A DNA stretch of 64,000 nt, from assembly GCF_007750395.1 (NCBI RefSeq), contig NZ_CP036281.1, positions 285,211-349,210 of the forward strand, written 5' to 3'. Made by a program: the position numbers and the translations under genes. The stretch is from Polystyrenella longa (GTDB lineage: Bacteria > Planctomycetota > Planctomycetia > Planctomycetales > Planctomycetaceae). Of this stretch, positions 35,327 to 45,844 are shown piece by piece (position 1 is the first letter of the stretch; each line of letters opens with the position of its first letter). The notes under the pieces were generated by a model. It saw nothing but the letters and a program-made list of their open reading frames with translations, was not told the origin of the DNA and did not search any database.

Positions 35327-36427
35327 GTGCTGAATAATTTAATTGGTTTGGATAAATTCGATCTCGATACACCCTGTCTGACGATCGACCTTGATGTTCT
35401 GGAATCGAACATTGGCCTGATGGCCAGCTTTATGAAAGAGCGGGGCAAAGAGTGGCGTCCGCACCAGAAATGCCATAAAACTCCTGCCATCGCCTGGAAG
35501 CAGATCGATGCGGGGGCACATGGAGTCACCGTCGCCAAAGTCTCCGAAGCAGAAGTCTTTGCCTCTGCCGGTATCCGCAATATTCTGATCGCCAACATGA
35601 TTGTCGGTCAGCCCAAATTACAGAAACTGGCTGTACTCTGCCGCGAGAATCACATCATCGTCGGTTGCGACCATTACGTGCAGGCGGAAATGCTTTCCAA
35701 AGTCTGCGTCGAATATGGCGTTACTTGTGGAGTGCTGGTCGAAGTCGATATCGGGCTGAACCGGGTCGGCGTCCGACCGGGGCGAGACACGGTTGAGCTG
35801 GCACGGGGAATCGATAAACTCCCGGGAATCAAGCTGGAAGGAATCATGGGGTACGAGGGGCACCTGTTGCTCATTGAAGATCCCACGGAAAAACTGGAGA
35901 AGATTAAAGAGTCAGTCGGGCTATTACGCCATTGTCAGGAAATGCTGGTGAAGGAAGGGCTTTGTTGCGACATTGTCAGTGCCGGCGGAACCGGGTCTTA
36001 CCAGATTACGTCCGACTTGGACTGGGTGACGGAGTTACAAGCGGGCGGAGGAATCTTCGCCGATCCGTTCTATCAGACACGCTGCAAAGTTGATGGTCTC
36101 GGATACGCATTGTCGGTAATGGCCACTGTTGTCAGTAGACCCAATTTGACGAAGGCGGTATTGGATTCGGGGCGAAAAACAATCAATCCCGACATCTGCC
36201 TCCCGGTCCCCAAAGACTACGACGACGCGGAAGTCGTCCGTATGTCGGCCGAACATTGCGAACTGGAACTGGGACCAAAGTCCCAGGAACTGAAGATCGG
36301 TGACAAAGTCGAACTGCTCGTGGGTTATGCCGACTTCACCACGCCGCTGCACGATAACTTCATCGCCTGCCGCAATAACAAAGTCGAAGCGATTCTGCCG
36401 ATTCACGGTCGCGGAAAGATTCAGTAA
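35327..36427 (+). CDS. PLP-dependent alanine-racemase-fold enzyme (D-threonine aldolase / DSD1 type)
   Basis: A fold-type III PLP enzyme of the DSD1 (D-serine dehydratase / D-threonine aldolase) group. The N-terminal LDTPCLTIDLDVLESN (about 13-28) and RPHQKCHKTP (44-53), which contains the Schiff-base lysine, open the TIM barrel. VDIGLNRVGVRPG and VSAGGTGSYQIT bind the cofactor phosphate. The C-terminal PLHDNF and PIHGRG lie where family members bind the divalent metal. The start is uncertain: GTG at 35327 has GTGGA upstream, and TTG at 35309 adds six residues. The substrate is probably a D-3-hydroxyamino acid. It follows the RDD genes by 100 bases. Confidence 0.87.
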   Translation: MLNNLIGLDKFDLDTPCLTIDLDVLESNIGLMASFMKERGKEWRPHQKCHKTPAIAWKQIDAGAHGVTVAKVSEAEVFASAGIRNILIANMIVGQPKLQKLAVLCRENHIIVGCDHYVQAEMLSKVCVEYGVTCGVLVEVDIGLNRVGVRPGRDTVELARGIDKLPGIKLEGIMGYEGHLLLIEDPTEKLEKIKESVGLLRHCQEMLVKEGLCCDIVSAGGTGSYQITSDLDWVTELQAGGGIFADPFYQTRCKVDGLGYALSVMATVVSRPNLTKAVLDSGRKTINPDICLPVPKDYDDAEVVRMSAEHCELELGPKSQELKIGDKVELLVGYADFTTPLHDNFIACRNNKVEAILPIHGRGKIQ

Positions 36428-36461
36428 CCGCGACCAGTATCGATATCTTGGTGGCGGAGCT

Positions 36462-37418
36462 TTAGCTACGCCAGGCTTTACGGAGGAATGCCGGGGCGCC
36501 TCCAATGGCAGCGCCACTGATGAAACCAAACAGGTGCGCCCAGTTGGCGATGTTTCCGAGAATGCCGAGGAAGCAAAGAACCTGGAAGATGACCAGAAAT
36601 GCCAACAGTCGTGGCGGCATGAAGAACCCGGAAGCGGGATCCAGTTTACCTCGCAGCCAGATGAATCCAAACAGGCCAAAGATGACGCCCGACATGCCTC
36701 CGAAGAACGGATTTACTCCATGAGAGATGTAAAAGTCGATCACGAATTGAGCGAGGTTGGATACCAGTCCGATAATCAGCACCATTAGCAGAAATTGAAA
36801 CGATCCTATTTTAGATTCGATTGTTGGACCGAGGTCTTTCATCCACATCATGTTAAACAGAATGTGTAAAATTCCGAAGTGAATAAAGATAGGTGTGATG
36901 TATCGCCAGTATTGATGAATCGAGGCGGAATGGAGCACAGCGCCTTCGATAGTATCGGGTGGATTCAGGTTATAAGCATCTACATTCAGGAAAAGCATTT
37001 GAGGAACCGGACCCGTGTCCCGTTTGGCTCCGACATCAATTCCGAAATTGGAACTCAATAATCCCACCAGAATGCTGAGCCCGATGAGGAACAATGTTAC
37101 TGGGCATTTGGAAATGTGAGCCGGTTCCCACTGTCTGCGCACATCAACCTGTCGAGCAGCCTGTTTGCGTTCTTCTTTCAACGCTTCTTTGTGCCATTTG
37201 CGACCTTGAATGGCTCCTTCGCGAAACTTTTCAGCTTTGGGATCCTGCTTGAACGCCTCTAACTCTGCGCGGGCGACATCGATTTGGTCTTCGTCGATGA
37301 TCCAGATGTGCCAACCTTGATCATCCTGGTCGACGCTGGAAGAGATCTTTTTGGAGAGGAGATACTCTGCGAATAATCTGGTCTCTTCGGGAGAGTCCAG
37401 TTTTCCAATCAGGCGCAT
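36462..37418 (-). CDS. Rhomboid intramembrane serine protease (GlpG-like)
   Basis: Cleaves transmembrane segments within the bilayer. The 318-residue protein has an N-terminal cytoplasmic GlpG-like domain (1-50), a charged linker (60-98) and six or so membrane spans. The catalytic dyad is Ser243 in GGMSGVIFG and His295 in NWAHLFGFISG; His185 and Asn189 (HILFNMMW) form the oxyanion region. It lies 103 bases downstream of the TGS-GTPase gene on the same strand and converges with the PLP-enzyme gene. The substrate is unknown. Confidence 0.92.
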   Translation of the reverse strand: MRLIGKLDSPEETRLFAEYLLSKKISSSVDQDDQGWHIWIIDEDQIDVARAELEAFKQDPKAEKFREGAIQGRKWHKEALKEERKQAARQVDVRRQWEPAHISKCPVTLFLIGLSILVGLLSSNFGIDVGAKRDTGPVPQMLFLNVDAYNLNPPDTIEGAVLHSASIHQYWRYITPIFIHFGILHILFNMMWMKDLGPTIESKIGSFQFLLMVLIIGLVSNLAQFVIDFYISHGVNPFFGGMSGVIFGLFGFIWLRGKLDPASGFFMPPRLLAFLVIFQVLCFLGILGNIANWAHLFGFISGAAIGGAPAFLRKAWRS

Positions 37419-37521
37419 GGAACGAATTTCTTTTTTCAGGTTGAATTAAACGGAGTGGTGCGTTGGTGTGGAAGGTCGTTCCTAAAGGATCATTATGAAT
37501 AGAGCGGGGAAATGGGGGCTC

Positions 37522-38508
37522 TTAATGTAACTCCACCAAATCTTTGTCGCACAATTGGTGGTCGCGCCCCACTGTCTGTCCGTCGTGGGCACTTTCTCCC
37601 CATACTTTAGCAAATTTCATGCTGTCGAACAGTTCGCGATGAATGACATAGGCGAGGTCTTCTACGGATCCTCCACGGGGAATCGTGAACGGGGAGGAGT
37701 AATCCGCTGGTTTTCCCGGTGCTTTCGTATAAATACGGATGCAATCGAGAAGCTGGAAAATTTGTGTTCGTAATTCTTCCTGGTCGGCTTCGTTTTCCAA
37801 GTCGACATAGAGTGGCTCGAAGGGGTGATCTCGCATTTCCCTCAGGAATTCGACTCGCATGCGGGCTTCTGCGTTTTTGCCCCGGGTGACGACAAAGAGC
37901 GTTTTGATCTGGATCCGGGAGAAGTCGTCCTCCACGAAACCGGACTGACTGGCCAGGACTGTTTTTCGTTGTTCCAGTTGCTGCAGTAATTCCACTGTCG
38001 CTTCAGGGCTGTCGTCCGAACTGCCATCGAAACAGAGAACGGCCGCGTCCGCTGTACGAACCAGATTGATTTGGTAAGGTTCCAAATTGGAAATCGTTAT
38101 CGGAGGTGTGTCGATCAGCTGCACACGAACATCTTCCCATTCCATAATAGCGGGCAGGGGTTCGCGGGTAGAGAAGGGGTAATCGGCGACTTCGGGTTCG
38201 GCGTTTGTCAGTTCCTGAACAAGGCGACTCTTTCCAGAATTTGGACCACCCACGATGACAATCTGCCCGGCACCTTGCCGGGGATACCTGTAACTGACCC
38301 CTTTCTTGGGGGCCGACTTTTCGGTCTGCAAGGCGTCGCGGGCTTCTTTCAGCCTGTGTTTCAGGTCGCCCTGCATCCGCTCTGTTCCCTTGTGCTTGGG
38401 AATCAGTTGCAACATCCGCTGCAGGCAGTCGACCTGTTCCTGCGCGGATTGAGCGCGTCGAAATTCTTCTTCAGCTTTGTGGTACTGGGGCGTCAGGTTG
38501 GCGGGCAT
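37522..38508 (-). CDS. Obg/DRG-superfamily GTPase with C-terminal TGS domain
   Basis: A 328-residue protein: a helical N-terminus (1-70), a G domain with P-loop GGPNSGKS (87-94) and G3 LIDTPP (131-136), and a C-terminal TGS domain (about 270-328: FTIPRGGSVEDLAYVIHREL to CDKDLVELH). DRG and Obg proteins of this type bind ribosomes or RNA. The usual G4 motif NKxD is not present; the corresponding strand reads LFVVTRGKNAE, so nucleotide specificity may be altered. It probably shares a transcript with the downstream rhomboid gene. Confidence 0.85.
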   Translation of the reverse strand: MPANLTPQYHKAEEEFRRAQSAQEQVDCLQRMLQLIPKHKGTERMQGDLKHRLKEARDALQTEKSAPKKGVSYRYPRQGAGQIVIVGGPNSGKSRLVQELTNAEPEVADYPFSTREPLPAIMEWEDVRVQLIDTPPITISNLEPYQINLVRTADAAVLCFDGSSDDSPEATVELLQQLEQRKTVLASQSGFVEDDFSRIQIKTLFVVTRGKNAEARMRVEFLREMRDHPFEPLYVDLENEADQEELRTQIFQLLDCIRIYTKAPGKPADYSSPFTIPRGGSVEDLAYVIHRELFDSMKFAKVWGESAHDGQTVGRDHQLCDKDLVELH

Positions 38509-38636
38509 GGTTTGGAAATCAAAAACAAAAAGAGGAGACGCGAATACAGAACTCGACCTGCCGAGTTTGGGTTCAGTTTAGCGGGTCCCAACGCCGTAAA
38601 GCCACGGTACATCAAGCTTTTCACCGACAATTACAG

Positions 38637-38664
38637 GCATTGAGTTAAGGGCATTGAGTTAAGG
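38637..38664. repeat. 14-bp perfect tandem duplication
   Basis: GCATTGAGTTAAGG occurs twice in direct succession between the GTPase and DUF1501 genes. It is probably a replication-slippage product; no function is suggested. Confidence 0.7.
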
Positions 38665-38697
38665 TAGTCTAATCGTACCGACCAGGAAACGTACAGG

Positions 38698-40188
38698 TCA
38701 GGCGATCACGTCGTGGATGACATTTCCCGCGACGCCAGTCAGTCGCATGTCGAGCCCCTGGTGTTTGAACGTCAACTGTTTGTGATCCATACCTAAGAGA
38801 TGGAGCAACGTGGCATGAAAATCATTGACGTGCATCGGGTTATCAGCAACATGAAAACCGATGTCGTCCGTCTTGCCGTAACTGAACCCTTTCTTGGCAC
38901 CTCCCCCTGCCATCCAGACAGAAAACGCATCTTTATGATGATCCCTTCCCGCGCGATCATTCACGCGACCCGTATTGCTGGTGTCCTGCACCATGGGGGT
39001 GCGACCAAACTCGGCCCCCCAGACGACGAGGGTGTCGTCCAGTAGTCCACGTTGTTTCAAGTCTTTTATTAGAGCCGCAATAGGTTGGTCGACCTGTTGG
39101 CACTTCTTGATCATGTTCGATTTGACGCTGCCGTGGTGGTCCCAACCCTGGTCAAACAACTGGACAAAGCGGACGCCCCGTTCGACAAGGCGGCGGGCGA
39201 GCAGGCAGTTGTTGGCAAAACTGGCCTTGCCGGGTTCGGAACCGTATTGTTCGTGTATATGTTTTGGTTCGCCGCTGACATCCATCAGTTCGGGGACGGC
39301 CGTCTGCATCCGGTAGGCAAGCTCATACTGTTTGATGCGGGTGGCGATTTCCGGATCACCGACATCTGCCAATTGAAAGCGGTTCAAACGGTTAATACCA
39401 GAAATGATGCTTTCCCGGTCTTCGGGCGACATTCCTTGCGGGTTGGAGAGGAAGAGGACGGGGTCTCCCTGAGATCGAAACTCGACTCCCTGATATACGG
39501 ATGGGAGAAATCCGCTTCCCCATAGACTGTTCCCCGCACCGGCAACCTGACCGGTGATCAGCACGACAAACCCAGGCAGGTTCTGATTCTCTGATCCGAG
39601 ACCGTAATTCACCCAGGAACCGAATGAGGGACGCCCAAATCGCTCGAAACCGGTTTGGAAAAAGAGTTGCGCGGGAGCATGGTTAAAGTGTTCGGTGTGG
39701 AGCGATTTAACCAGACACAATTCATCGGCCACTTCACCCAGTTGGGGAATCAGTTCGGAGAGTTCGAGACCACTCTCTCCCTGTTTTTTGAATTGAAAGG
39801 GACTCCCAAGTAAAGAGGGCTGCTTCCGGATGAACGCCAGTCTCAATCCTTCCCAGAGGTGATCAGGAACCAACTCTCCGTTCAACCGTTGTAGTTCTGG
39901 TTTGTAGTCGTATAGATCGAGATGAGACGGAGCACCTACCATGTGCAGAAAGATTACATTTTTTGCGCGAGGCTCGAAGTGCGTTGCGTGGGTGGACTCG
40001 GTAGCATCAGATTTAAGCGTGTTGCTGGCCAATGATTCCTGGGCCAGTAAGGTGGAGAGTGCCATCCCGCCAACACCCATGCCGGCCTGCTGAAAAAAGC
40101 TACGGCGCGATTTGATCAAAGCCGCCTCGCGCAAGCTCGCTAGCTGCTCAGCTGGGATCGAATGAGGGTGTCCAGGACGGGTAGGCAT
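38698..40188 (-). CDS. Tat-exported DUF1501 protein (sulfatase-like fold)
   Basis: A 496-residue DUF1501 protein, an alkaline-phosphatase/sulfatase-like fold found in large numbers in planctomycetes, next to DUF1549/DUF1553 genes. The twin-arginine motif [10 protein letters not shown] (27-36) plus a hydrophobic stretch to about 48 directs Tat export. Conserved family blocks are [33 protein letters not shown] and [22 protein letters not shown]. The metal-binding His/Asp residues of the fold are present, but the substrate is unknown. It begins 2 bases after the stop of the DUF1553 gene, a very tight operon. Confidence 0.92.
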   Translation of the reverse strand: MPTRPGHPHSIPAEQLASLREAALIKSRRSFFQQAGMGVGGMALSTLLAQESLASNTLKSDATESTHATHFEPRAKNVIFLHMVGAPSHLDLYDYKPELQRLNGELVPDHLWEGLRLAFIRKQPSLLGSPFQFKKQGESGLELSELIPQLGEVADELCLVKSLHTEHFNHAPAQLFFQTGFERFGRPSFGSWVNYGLGSENQNLPGFVVLITGQVAGAGNSLWGSGFLPSVYQGVEFRSQGDPVLFLSNPQGMSPEDRESIISGINRLNRFQLADVGDPEIATRIKQYELAYRMQTAVPELMDVSGEPKHIHEQYGSEPGKASFANNCLLARRLVERGVRFVQLFDQGWDHHGSVKSNMIKKCQQVDQPIAALIKDLKQRGLLDDTLVVWGAEFGRTPMVQDTSNTGRVNDRAGRDHHKDAFSVWMAGGGAKKGFSYGKTDDIGFHVADNPMHVNDFHATLLHLLGMDHKQLTFKHQGLDMRLTGVAGNVIHDVIA

Positions 40189-40190
40189 GA

Positions 40191-42818
40191 TTACCCTTTC
40201 GTGATGGTTTCATCAAGATTAAGTAGGATATTCGCGATGCTGAACCAGGCTGCGAGCTCCACGGGTGTGGCCGTTTTGTCTACCAGGGAGGTCAGCTTCA
40301 AAGCGGATTGAGGTAGTCTTTCTTCTGCCTGCTTCGGATTCTCTTGATACCGGGCTAGTTCAGTTTGATATAGTTCGGCTAACGTGTTGATCTCGTCTTC
40401 TGAGGGCTCTCGGGAAATGGCGAGTCGCATCCCGTAGGTTAGCTTCTCACGCAGATCACCTTCGGTCTTCGTCGAGGCCAACCGGTCCGCCAAGCCCCAA
40501 GCCATTTCGACGTAGGCGGGGTCGTTCAGGAGTGTTAATGCCTGCAAAGGAGTGTTGGTCGAAGAGCGACTGATCACGCAGCTGGCGCGGTCGGGAGCGT
40601 CAAAGTTGATAAAACTGGGATAAGGGGCACTTCTGCGCCAGATAACATACAGCCCCCGGCGATAACGATCTTCATCAGTTTCGATTTTGTATTCAGGGGC
40701 ATTGCGTCCCACATGCTTCCAAATCTTGTCCGGTTGAGGTGGGTACACGGGAGGGCCGCCGAGTTTGTGTGTCAGCAAACCGCTGATGGCGAGGGCATTG
40801 TCGCGAATCGATTCTGCTGACAATCGTTGACGCGGTCCCCGGGGATAAAGTTTATTTTCAGGATCCAATTGAAGATGGGCGTTCGTGACTTTGGTCGATT
40901 GGCGATAGGTGGCCGACATGACGATCCGCTTATGAACATGTTTACGTGACCAACCATTTTCCATGAAATCGACAGCCAGCCAGTCGAGTAACTCCTGATG
41001 TGTGGGTGGTTCACCCTGAGTGCCCAGATCTTCCAAAGTTGCAACGATTCCTTGACCGAAGAAATGCGCCCACCAGCGGTTCACCGTCGTTCTAGCCATG
41101 AGTGGGTTCTCGGGCGAGACGAGCCAGTTTGCGAATTCAAGACGTGTTCCCGTTTCTACATTGACTGGGTCTACTGCTGAGTTGAGAGGATGCAGAACAG
41201 CGGGTGTGGTAGGAGTAACCGTTTTCCCACGGGAGAGAAAATCGCCTCGTTTGAAAATGAAGGTCTCCCGCATTTCATCTTGTTCCCGCATCACCAGAGA
41301 CGTCGGTGGCTCTCGTTGTTGTAGCTCAAGATCGAGGTCAGAGAGTTTCTTCTGCAGCCCTGATATCTCCGTGTTTTGCTTTTCAAAGTAGCTCTGCAGA
41401 TATTCATTTTGTTGTGAAGACCGCTTCTCTCGTGGAAAGTTCAGCGTGTCCAGAGTTTTGGCTTCAGCGGAACTCAACTCCTGTTTCGAATTCTTTTTCG
41501 ACGTCAGTTCGCCCTGTTTCTTTTCTTCCCACTTTTCCTGTTGAACTTTCTGTTCTTCGCGAATGATTTCCAGATTTTCACCCAGCGTCTCTCGTTCCGT
41601 CTTCAGTTCGTCGTATTTCAGTTGTTCGATTTTACTAAGAGGTTTCGCCAGCTTGGGACCGTAGAAGTTAAAGGTGACGCTGTCTCCTTCCTGTTCGACT
41701 TCGAGTGGCGTGTTGTTGAAGTACGCCATTAACTGATAATAGTCCTGTTGAGAAAACGGGTCGTATTTGTGGTTGTGGCATTGAGCACATTCCAGAGTCG
41801 TGCCGAGCCAGACGGAGCTCGTCGTATTCACTCGATCTATAATTTGATTAACGCGGTTCTCTTCGGGATCGACCCCTGCTTCGACATTGCAGGTGGTGCA
41901 GCGATGAAAGCCGGTGGCGACTTTCTGACTCCAGGTTGCGTTGGGAAGTAAATCGCCCGCCAGTTGTTCAACCGTAAACTGATCGAACGGTTGGTCGTCG
42001 TTGAGCGCATTGATTACCCAGTCTCGATAGAGCCACATGGTCCGTAGCTGGTCCGCCTGGAAACCGTTGGAGTCGGCATAGCGGGCCATGTCGAGCCAGT
42101 GCTGTGTCCATTTCTCTCCGTAGCGAGGGGACGCTAGCAAACGATCCACGATTTTTTCATATGCGGAATCAGAAGGATCCGTTAGAAAGGAATCGACTTC
42201 TTCCGGAGTGGGAGGGAGTCCAGTCAGGTCGAGATAGACGCGCCGCATCAGCCTTGCCGGATCAGAGGGGGATGCCGGCTTGAGTGAAACAGAACTTTGT
42301 TCCAGTTTGCTCAAGATGAAGGCGTCAATCGGATTCTGAATGGGAGCGTTGAGAGTGACTTCGGGTGGATTGGCTTTAATGGGTTTGATGTAGGCCCAAT
42401 GTTGTGTTTCCTCTTTAGTAGAAGACCAGTGGGCGCCGGAGTCGATCCACCGTTTCAATAACGCGATTTCTTCATCTGATAATCTGTCTGCTGTATCAGC
42501 GGGTGGCATACGCGTCTCGTCAGGGGCGGAGATTCTTTTAATCAACTCGCTTTCGGCGCTTGTCCCCACTGCGACGGCGGGTTCGCCTGAATCATTCAGC
42601 AGGAGCAAATCCTGATGAGATTGAAACCTCAATCCTCCATCACGCTCGTCGTTGCCATGGCAATACATGCAGTTGTTTTCGAGGATGGGGCGAATATCTC
42701 TTTCGAAGTTGATCTCCGGTTTTTCCGCGTAAGCCGATGCAGAAAGTCCGATCGCCGACAGAATAAGGAAGACCACGCAAGAGAGAAGCGAGCGTTTGAG
42801 TTTGGGTGAACAGATCAT
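40191..42818 (-). CDS. Cytochrome-C-like PSCyt1 / DUF1549 / DUF1553 (PSD1) protein
   Basis: An 875-residue exported protein in the planctomycete three-domain arrangement. After a signal peptide (about 1-31) comes a PSCyt1 module with haem-type CMYCHG (Cys50-x2-Cys53-His54), then DUF1549 (about 160-370) with [13 protein letters not shown] and a second [12 protein letters not shown], a coiled, charged linker (about 400-520), and DUF1553 (about 575-830) with [20 protein letters not shown] and [20 protein letters not shown]. It is thought to work with the partner DUF1501 protein, possibly in oxidising or degrading complex polysaccharides; that role is inferred from recurrent pairing. It is the first gene of the two-gene unit. 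Confidence 0.93.
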   Translation of the reverse strand: MICSPKLKRSLLSCVVFLILSAIGLSASAYAEKPEINFERDIRPILENNCMYCHGNDERDGGLRFQSHQDLLLLNDSGEPAVAVGTSAESELIKRISAPDETRMPPADTADRLSDEEIALLKRWIDSGAHWSSTKEETQHWAYIKPIKANPPEVTLNAPIQNPIDAFILSKLEQSSVSLKPASPSDPARLMRRVYLDLTGLPPTPEEVDSFLTDPSDSAYEKIVDRLLASPRYGEKWTQHWLDMARYADSNGFQADQLRTMWLYRDWVINALNDDQPFDQFTVEQLAGDLLPNATWSQKVATGFHRCTTCNVEAGVDPEENRVNQIIDRVNTTSSVWLGTTLECAQCHNHKYDPFSQQDYYQLMAYFNNTPLEVEQEGDSVTFNFYGPKLAKPLSKIEQLKYDELKTERETLGENLEIIREEQKVQQEKWEEKKQGELTSKKNSKQELSSAEAKTLDTLNFPREKRSSQQNEYLQSYFEKQNTEISGLQKKLSDLDLELQQREPPTSLVMREQDEMRETFIFKRGDFLSRGKTVTPTTPAVLHPLNSAVDPVNVETGTRLEFANWLVSPENPLMARTTVNRWWAHFFGQGIVATLEDLGTQGEPPTHQELLDWLAVDFMENGWSRKHVHKRIVMSATYRQSTKVTNAHLQLDPENKLYPRGPRQRLSAESIRDNALAISGLLTHKLGGPPVYPPQPDKIWKHVGRNAPEYKIETDEDRYRRGLYVIWRRSAPYPSFINFDAPDRASCVISRSSTNTPLQALTLLNDPAYVEMAWGLADRLASTKTEGDLREKLTYGMRLAISREPSEDEINTLAELYQTELARYQENPKQAEERLPQSALKLTSLVDKTATPVELAAWFSIANILLNLDETITKG

Positions 42819-43075
42819 TGTAGTTGAACGGGTTTGATTTCAGGCGAGAAATGAAATGAGTCCGGGCTGCAATACAGCGTAATTTATTCTACAGCATGCC
42901 TGATCAGAGGGATAAACTGGATACCGCAATTCCAGCGTTTCACGAGAAGTTTCGATTGAGACGGATTTCAGCTTGGTAGGTTCGATTGCCCCTCGTTGAA
43001 AACGCTTTCTCCAGGCAGGAACTCGGTTTACAATCAGAAGGCTTCCTTCTTGTACTTCATTTGGTGACGATTCCC

Positions 43076-44155
43076 ATGAATGTGAACATCGCTTTAAACC
43101 TGCTCCGCCGTTTTGTCTTTTGGGAGTTGGTTGTTGTCGTCAGTCTTGTATGTCCTTGGACAGCGATTGCTGAGGAACCTCCGGAGGTATTACAAAAGTG
43201 GCTTCAGCCGCAGCAATGGGAACGTGATACGGATGGCCCGATTCTCTCGCTGGGGGAATCGGGAGACTTCGATGACACGCATCTGTTCGCACCTTCTGTT
43301 GCCAGGTTGGAAGACGAATATTATCTCTGGTATAGCGGCTCGACGGGGAAGGTGAAAGAGCGTGTTTTTCATCTTGGCTTAGCGACTAGCAAGGATGGCC
43401 GATCTTTCACGAAGTCGAATCCGAATCCTGTTTATCAATTCGGTGATGGCAAACATTCGATAATGACGACGACCTTCCTGAGGAAAAACGACGGAACCCC
43501 CATCAAGGAAGATGGGAAGTTGCGAATGTGGTTCAGCTCAACTGACTTCACGAATCCGTCAGGATTTCATGGCCTGTATGAGTCATTCAGTGATGACGGT
43601 ATTCATTGGTCGGATCCGAACGGACCGTTGCTCGAAGCGGTCTATGCTCCCACGATTCTGAAAGAGGGGGATCAATATCGCATGTGGTACACCGATGTCT
43701 CTGCGGACCCGTGGTGCATTCGCGCAGCGGAAAGTCACGATGGGCGTGCCTGGGACGTGCATCCCAAACCCGTGTTGGAAGTATCAGCGAAGTGGGAAAA
43801 GTCGCGACTGTTTTATCCGTGTGTGATGCAGACTGAGGGTGTTTATCTGATGTGGTATGGTAGTTATTGGTCAGACCGTCCTCAGACAACGGCCATCGGT
43901 ATGGCGGCCAGCGTGGATGGATACACTTGGTTCCGGAACCCTGATAATCCCGTGCTTCGGCCAGACTCCACGCGGTCCTGGGAATCGCATTACACGACCA
44001 GTCAATCCGTCATCCGTGACGCCGATGGAAGGTTTCGAATCTGGTACGCGAGTCGCAGGCAGCCCCCATTCGTCAATAAATACTTCGCTATCAACACCGC
44101 CAAATGGTCGGGCCCCGAGCCGCTAAAAAGCAATTCGGGAACCGACGGGAAATGA
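43076..44155 (+). CDS. Exported five-bladed beta-propeller, GH43/GH32-like glycosidase
   Basis: A 359-residue protein with an N-terminal signal or anchor (about 10-32), starting at the ATG at 43076; the frame extends upstream to 42986 without good support. The blades are marked by repeated Tyr/Met-Trp motifs: YLWYSGS, RMWFSST, RMWYTDV, LMWYGSY and RIWYASR. This is the pattern of clan GH-F/GH-J style propellers and predicted glycosidases of bacterial polysaccharide loci. Acidic residues such as DDTHLFAPSVA at blade 1 could be catalytic. It is transcribed divergently from the DUF1553-DUF1501 pair, which fits carbohydrate breakdown. The substrate is unknown. Confidence 0.8.
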   Translation: MNVNIALNLLRRFVFWELVVVVSLVCPWTAIAEEPPEVLQKWLQPQQWERDTDGPILSLGESGDFDDTHLFAPSVARLEDEYYLWYSGSTGKVKERVFHLGLATSKDGRSFTKSNPNPVYQFGDGKHSIMTTTFLRKNDGTPIKEDGKLRMWFSSTDFTNPSGFHGLYESFSDDGIHWSDPNGPLLEAVYAPTILKEGDQYRMWYTDVSADPWCIRAAESHDGRAWDVHPKPVLEVSAKWEKSRLFYPCVMQTEGVYLMWYGSYWSDRPQTTAIGMAASVDGYTWFRNPDNPVLRPDSTRSWESHYTTSQSVIRDADGRFRIWYASRRQPPFVNKYFAINTAKWSGPEPLKSNSGTDGK

Positions 44156-44185
44156 CAGAAAAGGAACGCGAAAAGACGAGGTGCC

Positions 44186-45658
44186 TTATTCGTTTGTTTC
44201 TGGTCGCAAGAGCGGGAAGTAGATAACGTCGCGGATGGAGCGGGTGTCGGTGAGCAGCATCACCAGACGGTCGATACCGATTCCCAGTCCACCAGCGGGA
44301 GGCATACCGACTTTGAGGGCGCGGATAAAGTCGCTGTCCATTTTGGCCATCGAATCTTCTTCATCCTGTCCATCCAGCTGAGTGCGGAAGAGTTCTTCCT
44401 GCAGATACGGGTCGTTGAGTTCCGTATAGGCGTTGGCCAGTTCCATTCCTTTGACGAACAGTTCGAACCGCTCGGCCACGGCCGGGTTGCTCGTTTTCCG
44501 TTTGGTCAGGGGGCAGATCGAAGCGGGGTAATCGATCACAAAGACAGGCCCTTCGAGCTTGTCTTCGACCAGTGCTTCGAAAATTTCGTTCACGATGACA
44601 TCGTGGTGTTTGTTTTCTGTTTCGATGTGGTTTTTCTTCGCGACAGCCAGTATCGCATCGTGGTCATCCATTGCGCAACCTGCATATTCCTGAATCAGGT
44701 CTGCATAGGTTTTGCGGGGCCATGGCGGGGTGAAATCGATGGTCTCGTCTTCACCCCAGGGGATGACCATCGACTCGTTACTCACTTTAATGGCATTGAC
44801 CACGATCGCTTCTGTCAAATCCATCATCGACTCGTAATTGCCATAAGCCTGATAGATTTCGATCATCGTGAATTCAGGGTTGTGGGTGGCGTCGATTCCT
44901 TCATTCCGGAAAACGCGACCAATCTCATACACCCGTTCCACACCACCAACCATCAGCCGTTTGAGATGCAACTCCAGGGCGATCCGCAAGTAGAGATCCA
45001 TGTCGAGTGCGTTGTGATGTGTTACGAAGGGCCGCGCCGCGGCTCCCCCCGCTGTCGCATGCAGGACAGGAGTTTCTGCTTCGATGAAGTTCTGGTCGTT
45101 TAATGTCTGCCGCACGGCCTGAATGATTTTGGTCCGTTTCAGCATCCGGGGCAGGACACCCTCATTATAAATGAGGTCGATGTACCGCTGTCGCAGCAAC
45201 ATTTCCATGTCTTTGGGACCGTGGAATTTCTCCGGCGGCTGTGACATTGATTTACAGAGGATGGTGACTTGAGTCGCTTTGACAGTCACTTCGCCTGTGT
45301 TGGTCCGGCGCATGGTACCATCGATACCGATGATGTCCCCGAGGTCGAGGGCGGTGATTAATTCCCACTGCTCTTCGGAAAGGTCATTTTTCATCGCCAT
45401 GATCTGAACGCGACCAGACCAGTCCTGAATATGGAAAAACCGCAGTTTCCCTTTGTTGTTCCGCAGCATCATCCGGCCAGCGACGCGGACCGGTTCTCCT
45501 TCGACTCCCGATTCTTCAGGGGCCTTGTCGCGGATGTCGGCAATCGCCTGATGATTGTCGAAACGCTGTCCCCAGGGATCGAGACCCAGCGATTGGATTT
45601 TTTCCAGCTTTTCCAAACGGGCCTGTTCAAATCGATTTGGTTTATTCTGCTCAGACAA
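44186..45658 (-). CDS. lysS: Lysyl-tRNA synthetase, class II
   Basis: Charges tRNA-Lys with lysine. The 490-residue protein has an N-terminal OB-fold anticodon-binding domain (about 58-140: [24 protein letters not shown] shortened in helix regions) and a class II catalytic core with motif 1 around [10 protein letters not shown], motif 2 [18 protein letters not shown] (about 252-269) and motif 3 [14 protein letters not shown] (about 459-472). Length and motifs match bacterial LysS. It converges with the propeller gene, leaving only 30 bases between stops. Confidence 0.96.
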   Translation of the reverse strand: MSEQNKPNRFEQARLEKLEKIQSLGLDPWGQRFDNHQAIADIRDKAPEESGVEGEPVRVAGRMMLRNNKGKLRFFHIQDWSGRVQIMAMKNDLSEEQWELITALDLGDIIGIDGTMRRTNTGEVTVKATQVTILCKSMSQPPEKFHGPKDMEMLLRQRYIDLIYNEGVLPRMLKRTKIIQAVRQTLNDQNFIEAETPVLHATAGGAAARPFVTHHNALDMDLYLRIALELHLKRLMVGGVERVYEIGRVFRNEGIDATHNPEFTMIEIYQAYGNYESMMDLTEAIVVNAIKVSNESMVIPWGEDETIDFTPPWPRKTYADLIQEYAGCAMDDHDAILAVAKKNHIETENKHHDVIVNEIFEALVEDKLEGPVFVIDYPASICPLTKRKTSNPAVAERFELFVKGMELANAYTELNDPYLQEELFRTQLDGQDEEDSMAKMDSDFIRALKVGMPPAGGLGIGIDRLVMLLTDTRSIRDVIYFPLLRPETNE

Positions 45659-45844
45659 GAGTTCGTTCCCAGGTAGTCAACGTAAGAGTTAGCGAAGGTC
45701 GTAAGGCGATATACATCAACTGGTTACGAGAAGCGCCTCTGCCCGGGCGCACTTCCGCTGGTCAAGCGTATGATCTTAACGTGCAGATCCGGTTTCGTAC
45801 ACTGAAGGAGGCGTTACGCTAAAGAAGGTTCTCGCAGAGCCAGC

